This document shows positions 1 to 8,800 of a stretch of DNA of 64,000 nucleotides, in pieces. Below the pieces are notes generated by a model, which was not told the DNA's origin, did no database searches, and was given only the letters and a program-made list of their open reading frames with translations. How positions within the stretch are numbered: position 1 is the first letter of the stretch; each line of letters opens with the position of its first letter. The stretch is taken from positions 56,885-120,884 of the forward strand of contig CANMNN010000010.1 of assembly GCA_947499305.1 (NCBI GenBank), given 5' to 3'. Origin of the DNA: an uncultured Arenicella sp. Lineage in GTDB: Bacteria > Pseudomonadota > Gammaproteobacteria > Arenicellales > Arenicellaceae. The position numbers were made by a program, and so were the translations under genes.

Positions 1-1091
1 CTGATCTCGCCCATGCCCGCATAGCGCAATGCGTACGTCTTATCACCAGATTCAATAACAGGCCCGTGTTTACTGCGCATGACTGTGCGCTTTACAGGCA
101 TTCTAAAATTGCCCCAGAGCTTCACCAATAAAGTAACTTCTCGTTTTTCGAAATCGTGCCACTGGCCATCTAAGCGATACTGATCGGGGTTATCGGGATT
201 ACGTTCGAGCAAATAGCTGTCGCTTAGGTCGATATGGTTGACTGTATTTGCCCATGCTAGGTTTTGACTAAAGCCATGTAAAATTACCGGTGTTCCCGGG
301 AACAATCCCCCTTGAATGTCCCATCCCTGTTCTGACTTTATATGCGCTTCGTACCAAGCAACGGGGCCCGTTAATGGTTGATGAGAGTTGATCAGTAAGC
401 GCGTGTGGTTATCAGTCGAACGCAATGACGAAACCGCGATTGCATTAGAGCCACGCTCACTATTGCCACGCTTATCAAGAGTCCAAGCCAATTGGTTTTC
501 ACGCGGGGCTAAATTCAATTCAAGTTCGGTATCTGGGTTAAACAAATCCAATAGTGGCTTGTCTAGTCCATAGAAAAATGGCGTACGAAAAACAAAGCCT
601 GCGACAATATCTTGTTCAGTAAAGGGAGCGAGGCCCGGCCACGCTTTAGCTGGGTTCTCAGCGGCGTAGAGGTTCGCACCAGCGGCGTACGCCCTCGCAA
701 TAGCCTTTACTTCTTCGGGCACGTCACGCTGATATCGCGCATCTAGTGTTTGCCACACATTAAGTAGCTCCACTAAATAATCAGCCGGCGCTGCACTGCG
801 CCCGCGGTAACGAGCCATTACTCCGCGAGTCGCTGCCACTGTTTCTTGAATGGTCTCAAAATCATCCTCGGCATGCGCGTAGGCGAGCCCAAAACTCGTA
901 TCAACGTTTCGCTTTCCTAGAATATGCGGCACGCCCCACTCATCCCGAATAATTTCAGCACGATAGAGGTTTGACTGCGTTACTAAGGCTTGAGTATCGA
1001 CGGGTGAATCAATCGGGCGCCATAGATAAATCGCAGTAAAAAGAACGAACAGCAAGGCAATTAAAAGCAAGGCTTTTAGAATTTTAATCAT
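1..1091 (-). CDS. penicillin acylase family protein (N-terminal-nucleophile hydrolase), C-terminal part cut off by window edge
   Basis: The reading frame runs from an ATG at 1091 to the window edge without a stop, giving about 363 residues of a protein usually 700-850 long. Residues 1-23 form a hydrophobic N-terminal anchor or signal. The early motif RDEWGVPHI and the stretch with GLAYAHAEDDF are typical of the family alpha chain. GSNA at about residues 214-217 is the usual autoprocessing point, with Ser215 as the expected N-terminal nucleophile of the beta chain after removal of a spacer. Such enzymes hydrolyse amide bonds of penicillins, acyl-homoserine lactones or other N-acyl compounds; the substrate cannot be told here. 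The enzyme is expected in the periplasm. It lies downstream of the chemosensory operon on the same strand, but a gap of about 127 bases suggests its own promoter. Confidence 0.85.
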   Translation of the reverse strand, partial: MIKILKALLLIALLFVLFTAIYLWRPIDSPVDTQALVTQSNLYRAEIIRDEWGVPHILGKRNVDTSFGLAYAHAEDDFETIQETVAATRGVMARYRGRSAAPADYLVELLNVWQTLDARYQRDVPEEVKAIARAYAAGANLYAAENPAKAWPGLAPFTEQDIVAGFVFRTPFFYGLDKPLLDLFNPDTELELNLAPRENQLAWTLDKRGNSERGSNAIAVSSLRSTDNHTRLLINSHQPLTGPVAWYEAHIKSEQGWDIQGGLFPGTPVILHGFSQNLAWANTVNHIDLSDSYLLERNPDNPDQYRLDGQWHDFEKREVTLLVKLWGNFRMPVKRTVMRSKHGPVIESGDKTYALRYAGMGEI

Positions 1092-1218
1092 AATGTGTCT
1101 CGCTCAGGGCCGACTATTTAGCGTATTAATAGCCAAGCTAACACATTAGTTTCGTCAATATATGAAGACGCCCAGCACTTTCTACCAAGCGCAGCACGCC
1201 CAACTCACTGCTAAAGCG

Positions 1219-1737
1219 CTAGCTATCTTTCACACTTATAATTAGCTCGGCTTTGCTGCTACGCCAGCGAAACGGCAATAGGTAGCAATGTTGATCTAAA
1301 CGATAGTCCTTGGTATTTAAAGGAGCCTGGATCACTCTCGGTATGGATATATGAAAATCAGCACCAAGTTCTCGACGAGCATTTCCAGCGAGCGTATTTG
1401 CTATCTCTCCAACTAGGTCACGCAATAACTCATCTCGTAATTCTGCTTCTCCATAGCTCAACAGTATACGCTTTAGTAGAGCACGAGGCGCAGACACGAA
1501 AACAGTTCCAACGCTTGAACCCGATACAGTAATCATGCCGGTAAAATCCATGCCAATAGTTGCCTCGTTCTTAAGCAAGTATGGCGTACCTAACTCTAGG
1601 TCAACGCTTTGCGTTGAACGCTGAGCATGCTCGGAACTACTAATAACACTTCTTGACGAGCCAAATGATTCGTTTAGGTGATCGAAGTAGCTGATCAAGC
1701 CATCGACAAATACATCTATATATCGACGCTCACTCAT
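1219..1737 (-). CDS. CheX-like chemotaxis phosphatase domain protein
   Basis: This is a 172-residue protein resembling the CheX/CheC-type phosphatases that remove phosphate from CheY-like receivers. The motif E-I-A-N in the segment EIANTLAGNARRELG matches the E-x-x-N signature of the active helix. The start is set at the ATG at 1737, which overlaps the TGA of the upstream response regulator (ATGA); a GTG six bases further upstream is less likely. It is the last gene of a kinase-receiver-phosphatase unit, so its natural substrate is probably the receiver encoded just before it. The N-terminal third is less conserved. Family call is good; the exact partner is inferred from context. Confidence 0.8.
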   Translation of the reverse strand: MSERRYIDVFVDGLISYFDHLNESFGSSRSVISSSEHAQRSTQSVDLELGTPYLLKNEATIGMDFTGMITVSGSSVGTVFVSAPRALLKRILLSYGEAELRDELLRDLVGEIANTLAGNARRELGADFHISIPRVIQAPLNTKDYRLDQHCYLLPFRWRSSKAELIISVKDS

Positions 1738-2102
1738 TTGCACAACTCTATATCAATAATACGCTCGATCGCGCTACTTAGTTCTCTTTCAGTAAATGGT
1801 TTACACAAAAAACCATATGCGCCTAGAGTTAGCGCTTTAATAGCTGTCGCCTTATCGGCCAATGCCGAAATTACCAAAATATGTGTCTCAGGCGCGATTG
1901 CCATTATCTTTTCAATGGCCTCGACTCCATCTACCTCAGGCATCGTCAAATCCATAGTCACTACATTGGGGCGTTCTGCCGTCGCCATATCAATGGCCTG
2001 CTGACCATTCTCAGCGCGACAGACCTTTGAAAAACGAGATAAGAGTGTGCGGTTGATTTTATTGCGAATAATCAACGAGTCATCGACTATCATCAACTTC
2101 AT
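1734..2102 (-). CDS. CheY-like single-domain response regulator
   Basis: A 122-residue stand-alone receiver. Visible hallmarks are the acidic pair Asp7-Asp8, the phosphoacceptor Asp51 in the motif MDLTMPEVDG, Ser79 at the Thr/Ser switch position and Lys101 in CKPF. There is no output domain, so it acts by protein contacts, as CheY does. Its ATG overlaps the TGA of the upstream kinase gene and its own stop overlaps the start of the CheX-like gene, so the three are translated as a coupled set. The kinase is its likely phosphodonor and the CheX-like protein its likely phosphatase. Target (flagellar, pilus or other) is not visible from the sequence. Confidence 0.92.
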   Translation of the reverse strand: MKLMIVDDSLIIRNKINRTLLSRFSKVCRAENGQQAIDMATAERPNVVTMDLTMPEVDGVEAIEKIMAIAPETHILVISALADKATAIKALTLGAYGFLCKPFTERELSSAIERIIDIELCK

Positions 2103-4288
2103 GAGGCGAGTAACACCGATTCGCTGGGTGGATCTAATATTTCGCTGCTTGTCTCACTCGGCGAATAACTAAAGTCGATGATGAACTGCGTGAACTCGTT
2201 GCTCACCGACCGAATTTTGAGTTTGGCATTTAACGCTTTTACCTGCTGCCAAACCAGCGCTAATCCAACACCACGACCGGCTGTTTGATCAACGTTTTGC
2301 TGTGTTGATATAGCATCTTTGAACGCATAGCGTACAAGCGCAGTATTACCCAGCGCTTTAGCTTCGCGAGAATCGAGTAGTTTTCGATCAACCAACTCTG
2401 AGCGAATGCGCTCGTAGTCAAAGCCACGTCCATCGTCCTCGAATAGAAAGCGATAATTACCGCGCTTATCGTGACTTATGGAAACCGATATTTCGCCTAA
2501 ACTAGGCTTTTTCAGTTCTAGACGTTGTTCTTCAGACTCCAAACCATGTGCAAGTGAGTTGTGCAATAGTTGCACTGCGATTAAATAAAGCTCAGAGCTC
2601 AATTGCGAGTTGAGTGGCGTATTTAAACCTCGCAAATTAAGCCTAGCTGCGATGCCTTTTTGGGCCGCCAGTTTTTGAGTATAGGCAAGTAGCTCAAACC
2701 ATTTCGGATTCTGTTCAGCAAGTTCGTCTAGAGATTTCTTGGTGGACAGCTCTAAGCGATTATCCGGTGTGCCACGCGTAACATGATTGAGCGATGTATC
2801 AACGTAGTCTCCCAATTTGTCACGAACACCTTCAATAAGATTAAGACTCGCGAAGTTTTGCTTAAGTTGCATGGTCAGTGGCAAGAAGTCGCGACCGTTA
2901 AGCGTTCGGTGTTTGGCCTGCCTAGAAATTTCCTCAATAGTGTTCTCGAACAAGTGATGTCCTTGCGCGATCATTTCAAAATTCAGTACAGAAGCATTAC
3001 CTTTTAGTTTATGCGTTTCGCGCGCAATGCGAATGAGCATGGCCTCATAGCTCCCGCTCGCTTGTTTAGTATCCTTTAGTAGTAGATTAATACGATCAAG
3101 GCCCGATCGACTATCGTCAATAAAGGCCGCTAAATCAGTTCGAGGAATCGGCAAAATTTGTGTAAGTAAAGCCATCTGCTGCTCAAGTTCGTCAGCATTT
3201 AATTGGTCTTGAGCCTCAAGTAGAATTTTGGCACTGACATCTCTTACCGTCACAAGCACAACTTGCCGAGCGTCATCTTGACTTAGTATCGCAAAAGAAA
3301 AGTCGAGGTACTTAGTTTCAGTCTCACCACCTTTCTTCGTAATTACTGCTTCAACACGTTTCAGCGGATTCACATCTTCGATTAGCGCGGTATCAATGTG
3401 ATCGCGAAAATATAATTTGGCGAAATCGAGGGCAGTATTAACCGTTTTCTGTGGAAAATAGCGCGCTAAGAAACGCTCAAATTTTCGCCCTGAAACTTTG
3501 CGCGTTAAAAATATTTTTTCAAGTTGCTTCGAGTGCTGACCACTCATCACCATATTTCGATCAAGTAGAAATACGCCTTCATTAATGGTACTAAGTATTT
3601 GATCAGACTCGTGCTGCTTGAGCTGAATTTCTTGATCGCGTACCCGCAGCTGACCAAGAAAATGAAACAGAATGATAAAGAAGTTAATCGTCGCTAGCGT
3701 AATACCAATAACTTGAGCAGCTCGCAGAAGATTGGTTTGACGTTCAGAAGTCGCCTTAAAGAACTCAGTTAGCTCGTCCATTAAAGCAAACATTTTGAGA
3801 TTGTTTGCCGCAATAAAACTGGAAGCGGGGCGAATTTCATCGTCAGAAACCAAGGTATCGATCATCAGCGGCTCAATCGCGGTTTCAAACTCACTCCACA
3901 AGCTGTTCGCTCGAGACAGTATGGCAACTCCTTCTGGGTCACTAACCGCCGATATTGATATTGGTAAACCGGTGCTAGGCGAGACAATCGTCCCTCCTTG
4001 ATTAAACGCCTGAAGCGCCGCCCCAAACGTTCGATAGTGGTCTCGCAACTCATCGAGGCCCGATTGATAGACCCACAATTGAAGCTTTTGCGACTTAATA
4101 TAAAGCGTCGCCTTAGACATCTGCTGCGTTAAAGTACGTTGCCGCGCGGCCGAATTAATCAGCTCCGTTTGCTCAGCAATTTTTCCAGAAGTGTAAAAAT
4201 TTAAAACAAGCACACCTAAATCGAAGATCAAGAACAGTGCGATAGAGATAACGAGAAAGCGATACTTGCCAAAGAGTGTGCTGAACAT
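2099..4288 (-). CDS. membrane-bound CheA-like sensor histidine kinase with PilJ-type sensor and Hpt domain
   Basis: About 729 residues starting at the ATG at 4288; an in-frame GTG at 4357 would add an unlikely charged leader. Two membrane segments (about residues 10-30 and 185-207) flank a periplasmic region with the SAARQRTLTQQMSKATLYI pattern typical of the PilJ/NarX-type four-helix sensor. A PAS-like region follows. The histidine-phosphotransfer motif ETHKLKGNA puts the phosphorylated His at about 426. A CheA-like ATPase domain comes next, with N-box LLHNSLAHG (Asn about 577), DDGRGFD and GRGVGLALV. There is no CheW-like or attached receiver domain, so it is a simplified membrane CheA. It is coupled to a receiver and a CheX-like phosphatase. 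The ligand is unknown. Confidence 0.85.
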   Translation of the reverse strand: MFSTLFGKYRFLVISIALFLIFDLGVLVLNFYTSGKIAEQTELINSAARQRTLTQQMSKATLYIKSQKLQLWVYQSGLDELRDHYRTFGAALQAFNQGGTIVSPSTGLPISISAVSDPEGVAILSRANSLWSEFETAIEPLMIDTLVSDDEIRPASSFIAANNLKMFALMDELTEFFKATSERQTNLLRAAQVIGITLATINFFIILFHFLGQLRVRDQEIQLKQHESDQILSTINEGVFLLDRNMVMSGQHSKQLEKIFLTRKVSGRKFERFLARYFPQKTVNTALDFAKLYFRDHIDTALIEDVNPLKRVEAVITKKGGETETKYLDFSFAILSQDDARQVVLVTVRDVSAKILLEAQDQLNADELEQQMALLTQILPIPRTDLAAFIDDSRSGLDRINLLLKDTKQASGSYEAMLIRIARETHKLKGNASVLNFEMIAQGHHLFENTIEEISRQAKHRTLNGRDFLPLTMQLKQNFASLNLIEGVRDKLGDYVDTSLNHVTRGTPDNRLELSTKKSLDELAEQNPKWFELLAYTQKLAAQKGIAARLNLRGLNTPLNSQLSSELYLIAVQLLHNSLAHGLESEEQRLELKKPSLGEISVSISHDKRGNYRFLFEDDGRGFDYERIRSELVDRKLLDSREAKALGNTALVRYAFKDAISTQQNVDQTAGRGVGLALVWQQVKALNAKLKIRSVSNEFTQFIIDFSYSPSETSSEILDPPSESVLLAS

Positions 4289-4587
4289 CTTGTCCCCAAA
4301 AAAACCAGAGAATGGTGAGCCAGAAGCCCAACGTTGTGGCCTGAAATGTAAACCCACGATGTGACCAAATGATTACAGCCGTAAAGATTTTTTTGAGAGT
4401 CTTTTGCTGTATAGCCCAAATTGACGCTTTCTTTTCTGTCAAACGCACTGAACTCGATGGATGATTTAGCGCATCACTAATTTACTGAAAGATCGCAATC
4501 CTCTCTAGTTAGCGATCTAAAATCCTATAGCGGATAGTCCACGCCTAGCGCTCTCTTGTTTACAACTTAAAAATTTAGAGAGAGGCT

Positions 4588-5886
4588 ATGAATCTAGCAA
4601 CAAAGGTCATTATCGCGTTAATACTCGGTGTCGGCATCGGATTAACAATTAACCTATACGGCGGTGAGCCGAGTTCATGGATAAATACCTATCTAGTTGA
4701 TGGCGTTTTTCACGCAGGCGGCAAGCTGTTTGTAAACGCTCTTAAGATGTTAGTGGTTCCGCTTGTACTTTTTTCCCTGATACCAGGGATTGTAGGAATT
4801 GGCGATATTCGTCTGCTGGGAAAAATTGGCACTAAATCTTTTATTCTCTATATAGCTACTACCGCGATTGCGATTACCACAGCCATTGCATTTGCCGTAG
4901 CGTTTGGTATCGGTCAAGAAATGACGATTCCATTCGAGCCAAGTTTCACCGGAAAAGAAGCAGCATCAAGTTTCACCGAAATACTCATTGGAATTATCCC
5001 AGCCAACATCATCGACGCGATGGCGCAAGACCGAATGTTGTCGATCATTTTCTTCTCCATATTTTTCGGCGTTGCTCTGCTTTCGATTGTTAAAGACGCA
5101 CCCGATCTCGTGGGCATTATTGAGCAAATCAATAAAGTTATTATGCGCATGGTCGATATCGTTATGTGGTTCGCGCCTTATGCTGTTTTTTGCCTGATCG
5201 CTAAGGCGATCTCTCAACTAGGGATTGAACTTTTGGTCCAGTTAGCGGGCTATTTTATGGTTGTGATAGCAGCCTTACTTTTTCACGCTTTTGTAAATCA
5301 AATGCTGATACTCAAAGCGTTGACGGGGCTGGATATTGGCATCTTTTTGCGTAAAATTCGTAACGCACAGCTATTCGCATTTAGCACTTCGAGCTCTGGG
5401 GCCACAATACCGGTCACTCTTAGAACCGTTCAGCAGCGTCTTGGTGTAGATCGCGCTGTTTCGTCCTTTAGTGTTCCCTTTGGCGCCAACATAAACATGG
5501 ATGGCACATCGATGATGCAGGGTGTTGCCACCGTCTTTGTGGCTAATTTATATGGGGTCGAACTTGGCTTAACTGGATATGTAACAGTGGTAGTGACAGC
5601 CGTGCTCGCATCTATTGGTACTGCGGCAGTGCCCGCGGTCGGCTTAGTCATGCTCACATTGGTATTCAATCAAGTGGGGCTTCCCGTAGAAGCGATTGGC
5701 ATCATTATTGGGGTTGATAGATTATTGGATATGACCAGAACCGCGGTCAATGTAACCGGTGACGCAATGGTCACCGTTGTTGTGGCCAAGAGTGAAGGCT
5801 TCATAAATCTAGATACTTACAATGACCCTCATGCTGGCGAGGCCACTGATCTACCGATGATTCCTGAACACAACAACGTAAAGTGA
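4588..5886 (+). CDS. dicarboxylate/amino acid:cation symporter, probably glutamate/aspartate-specific
   Basis: A 432-residue member of the DAACS (GltP/GltPh/EAAT) family, close to the normal length. The re-entrant hairpin motif STSSSGATIPVT and the cation-site motif NMDGT are both present. In the C-terminal substrate region, Asp381-x-x-Arg384-Thr385-x-x-Asn388 is kept; by analogy with GltPh the Arg binds the side-chain carboxylate of acidic amino acids, which favours glutamate or aspartate over neutral amino acids. The ATG has a GAGAGAGG ribosome-binding site directly upstream. The gene converges on a glutamate dehydrogenase gene 22 bases beyond its stop, so uptake and catabolism of glutamate appear to sit side by side. 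The ~300 bases upstream hold the promoters of this gene and of the divergent kinase operon. Confidence 0.9.
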   Translation: MNLATKVIIALILGVGIGLTINLYGGEPSSWINTYLVDGVFHAGGKLFVNALKMLVVPLVLFSLIPGIVGIGDIRLLGKIGTKSFILYIATTAIAITTAIAFAVAFGIGQEMTIPFEPSFTGKEAASSFTEILIGIIPANIIDAMAQDRMLSIIFFSIFFGVALLSIVKDAPDLVGIIEQINKVIMRMVDIVMWFAPYAVFCLIAKAISQLGIELLVQLAGYFMVVIAALLFHAFVNQMLILKALTGLDIGIFLRKIRNAQLFAFSTSSSGATIPVTLRTVQQRLGVDRAVSSFSVPFGANINMDGTSMMQGVATVFVANLYGVELGLTGYVTVVVTAVLASIGTAAVPAVGLVMLTLVFNQVGLPVEAIGIIIGVDRLLDMTRTAVNVTGDAMVTVVVAKSEGFINLDTYNDPHAGEATDLPMIPEHNNVK

Positions 5887-5908
5887 AACAGACTGCATAG
5901 GCGCAGCA

Positions 5909-7315
5909 TCAGATACCTAATGAATTGTATGAGTCTCTAATACGCTCTAAAGCGATCATCATCGCGGCTGTTCGTAAGTCAGGTATACGTGAGTCACTAT
6001 GCCATTTGGCGCTCATTACTTGATAGGCTTCACGCATAACATCGTCTAGGCCCGACCGTACTAAATCGAGTTCGGTTGGGCCTTCAACTATCTTCTCCAA
6101 ATGTTCTTTGGGGAACTTAGCTCCCACCATTTCCTCGATGGCATCTACCATGTTCAAGGTTTGGCGCTCGTGATCTCGACGCTGCATTCGTCCTAATCGA
6201 ATGTGACTTAAGTTCTTGACCCATTCGAAGTATGAAACAGTCACGCCTCCGGCATTTGCATAGAGATCAGGAATAATCAAACAACCCCGCTCACGAAGCA
6301 TTTCATTAGCGGTAAATGTAATCGGGCCATTGGCCGCTTCGATAATAATCTTTGCCTTTATATCTTTAGCATTTTCCTTAGTGATTACACCTTCCATGGC
6401 AGCAGGAATTAAAACATCACAATTCATTGTTAGAACACTATTAGAATTGTCTTTATAACCGTCATAATTTTTTACGCCGCCGGTATCTCGAATGTATTGA
6501 TACAAACTATCAACATCAATTCCAGAATGATCAACAACCGCACCATCACGCTCAATCACACCGACCACAATGGCACCGTCTTCTTGAGACAGAAACTTTG
6601 TCGCATGATAGCCCACGTTACCTAAGCCTTGGACCACTATCCGTTTTCCATCCAACGTTCCTGATAAGCCTGACAAAGCAATATCTTTTGGATGCCGAAA
6701 AGCCTCTCTGAGCGCATATTGAATGCCGCGTCCAGTTGCCTCAACACGGCCTCGAATGCCTCCTTTGCTGACAGGTTTGCCAGTGACACACCCCCAGCTA
6801 TTCAAGTCAGATGGGTAAAGCCTCTTATACTCATCGGCCATCCACGCCATCTCGCGCTCACCCGTTCCCATATCCGGCGCTGGCACATTCTGCGCAGGGC
6901 TAATTAGCGACCTCTTAGCGAGTTCTTGAGTAAAACGACGTGTAATACGTTCAAGTTCGTGCTCTTCCCATTCACTTGGATCAATGGCGAGCGCGCCCTT
7001 GGAGCCACCAAACGGCGCCTCTACCAAGGCACACTTATAGCTCATTAGCGCCGCCAAGGCCTCAACCTCGCTCTGGTCAGCGTGAGGGGAATATCGAATC
7101 CCTCCCTTTACGGGCTCTCGATGTTCAGAGTGAACTGAGCGATAGCCAGTAAACGTATAAAGCCTGTTTCGCAAGCGTACGCCAAAGCGAACGGTGTAAG
7201 TTGAATTTGCAACTTTAATTTTATGCCTTAAATCGTCCGAGATACCGACCAGGTCGGCCGCTTGGTCGAACATTTTTTCAACCGACGATAAAAAGGTTTC
7301 AGTTTGGTTTTTCAT
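5909..7315 (-). CDS. Glu/Leu/Phe/Val-type dehydrogenase, probably glutamate dehydrogenase
   Basis: A 468-residue dehydrogenase. PVKGGIRY (residues 68-75) and the lysine-rich active-site stretch with Lys94 and GGSKG (Lys106) are the hallmarks of glutamate dehydrogenases. A Rossmann motif G-L-G-N-V-G lies about residue 230. It would interconvert glutamate and 2-oxoglutarate plus ammonia with NAD(P). The ATG at 7315 has a GGAG ribosome-binding site six bases ahead. An aminotransferase gene lies 39 bases upstream on the same strand, so the two probably form an operon: transamination onto 2-oxoglutarate, then oxidative deamination. The neighbouring symporter supports a role in glutamate catabolism. 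Cofactor preference cannot be read with confidence. Confidence 0.9.
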   Translation of the reverse strand: MKNQTETFLSSVEKMFDQAADLVGISDDLRHKIKVANSTYTVRFGVRLRNRLYTFTGYRSVHSEHREPVKGGIRYSPHADQSEVEALAALMSYKCALVEAPFGGSKGALAIDPSEWEEHELERITRRFTQELAKRSLISPAQNVPAPDMGTGEREMAWMADEYKRLYPSDLNSWGCVTGKPVSKGGIRGRVEATGRGIQYALREAFRHPKDIALSGLSGTLDGKRIVVQGLGNVGYHATKFLSQEDGAIVVGVIERDGAVVDHSGIDVDSLYQYIRDTGGVKNYDGYKDNSNSVLTMNCDVLIPAAMEGVITKENAKDIKAKIIIEAANGPITFTANEMLRERGCLIIPDLYANAGGVTVSYFEWVKNLSHIRLGRMQRRDHERQTLNMVDAIEEMVGAKFPKEHLEKIVEGPTELDLVRSGLDDVMREAYQVMSAKWHSDSRIPDLRTAAMMIALERIRDSYNSLGI

Positions 7316-7354
7316 TTCTTCTCCGCAGATCGATAAAACCTGGTTTGGTGCGTT

Positions 7355-8665
7355 TTATCGAAGTGTCTTCATAAATGACTCAAACGCCAAGAGCGCAGCA
7401 TGTGTTGCCGGATGATTTTCAATCGACATTAAGGCATGCGAACTAATACCTGTTTTGTTTAACTCGAAAATACGCTGCGGATCCGCCTCTGTTTCCATGT
7501 CTAAATATGAAGTAGATAAGCGCAATGTAAAGGTATGCTTTGGTAATCCAAAATCGCTTCCAGGCAGGGTGGCGATTTTATAGTGCTCAAGTAAGTGCAT
7601 CGACAAATCGGATGCGCTACGAATATTGAGCGCGAGTAAGGCATTTTTATATTGATCAAAATTTGCCGCGATATAGAATCCGCCTTGAGCCTCTGTACAC
7701 CTGATACCAAGTTGAATCAGCGCTTCACGTATAAACCGTGTTCGTATTCCATGAATGTCACGGCAATCTGCGATGTATCTCTCAACATCGTCATGTTCTG
7801 AGTAGGCCTCTATCGCCGCATATTGAATCGGCGCTGAAACCCCAGACCATGTTTCACTAGCAAACACAGTCATTTTTTGCATCAATGTTTTGCCAAGCTC
7901 TGTATCTGGTAACAAAGCAACTCCTACACGCCAACCGCCAATTGACAAATGCTTACTCAAACCGCCTAGAACAAATGTCCCTTCGGGGTAGTATTTCGAA
8001 ATTGAGACATGTTGCCGCTCACCATGGCACACTTGAAAATAGATCTCATCGCTCAATACCCAAATATCATTTGCACGACAGTACGCCGCTAATTCTTGTA
8101 GGAAACTATCGCTCATCACCTGCCCTGTTGGATTATTGGGACTATTGATAACGAGCATTTTGCAAGGATTATCAGATGCTTTAACTAAGGTATCTAATGC
8201 ATCGATGTCGAGCCCATAGTCATCATCAACGCTGGACGGAATGTAATTAAATTTGTTGCCGAGCAGCTGAGCCTGTGGCCCGTAACTTACCCATGATGGC
8301 GACGGCAAATATAGATCGGCATCCATCACCATTTGTAGCCCGTATATCAATGCCTTGCTGCCCGGGCCAATTAACACCTGAGAATTAGTAAATGGCGTCT
8401 CTAGTTTGCTCGTGTAATAGCGAGCAACAACCTCTATCAAAGCAGGAAGACCCTTCGCAGGCAGGTAGCTCTTTTTGTTCGCATGAGAGCTTAACGCGTT
8501 TTGCAACCTTGGGTGAACATCAAACCGCGACTCTCCAAAGCCCATATGGAAAACTTGCTCCCCTTGCTGCCATAGACGATTTACCGTTTCATTCACAAAA
8601 AGAGTAGAGGACGGCACAAGGCCTTCAAACGTAGAGTTGAATATAAGTGTATTGGTCATAACCAT
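7355..8665 (-). CDS. class I/II PLP-dependent aminotransferase
   Basis: A 436-residue fold-type I aminotransferase of the aspartate-aminotransferase superfamily. Visible residues are NNPTG at 177-181, SDEIYF with the PLP-ring Asp206 and Tyr209, the PLP lysine Lys238 in GGLSKHLSIGGWRVG, and the carboxylate-binding Arg246. The C-terminal arginine is expected near residue 395 (TLRLS). Two start codons occur (8665 and 8659) and neither has a clear ribosome-binding site; the longer is given. It is the first gene of a two-gene unit with glutamate dehydrogenase, which suggests it passes amino groups to 2-oxoglutarate. The amino donor is not identifiable; aspartate, aromatic or branched-chain amino acids are all possible. 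Confidence 0.88.
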   Translation of the reverse strand: MVMTNTLIFNSTFEGLVPSSTLFVNETVNRLWQQGEQVFHMGFGESRFDVHPRLQNALSSHANKKSYLPAKGLPALIEVVARYYTSKLETPFTNSQVLIGPGSKALIYGLQMVMDADLYLPSPSWVSYGPQAQLLGNKFNYIPSSVDDDYGLDIDALDTLVKASDNPCKMLVINSPNNPTGQVMSDSFLQELAAYCRANDIWVLSDEIYFQVCHGERQHVSISKYYPEGTFVLGGLSKHLSIGGWRVGVALLPDTELGKTLMQKMTVFASETWSGVSAPIQYAAIEAYSEHDDVERYIADCRDIHGIRTRFIREALIQLGIRCTEAQGGFYIAANFDQYKNALLALNIRSASDLSMHLLEHYKIATLPGSDFGLPKHTFTLRLSTSYLDMETEADPQRIFELNKTGISSHALMSIENHPATHAALLAFESFMKTLR

Positions 8666-8715
8666 TAATTAAATTTGCTGTGAAAATTTATCCGAATAGG
8701 AATAAAGAGCGGAAT

Positions 8716-8750
8716 AAAAAAAGCCCGTAAACAAAACCTTGTTTACGGGC
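8716..8750 (-). terminator. intrinsic terminator of the TonB receptor gene
   Basis: A perfect 10-bp stem, GCCCGTAAAC (8723-8732) against GTTTACGGGC (8741-8750), with an eight-base loop. On the minus strand the hairpin is followed by seven U residues (complement of 8716-8722). It lies about 50 bases past the receptor stop codon. The plus strand has only a short U-poor tail, so it acts in one direction. Confidence 0.9.
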
Positions 8751-8800
8751 AAAAAGAACTAAATCCAAAGTGAGCCTAGTTATTTAAAGTGAAAGGCTAA

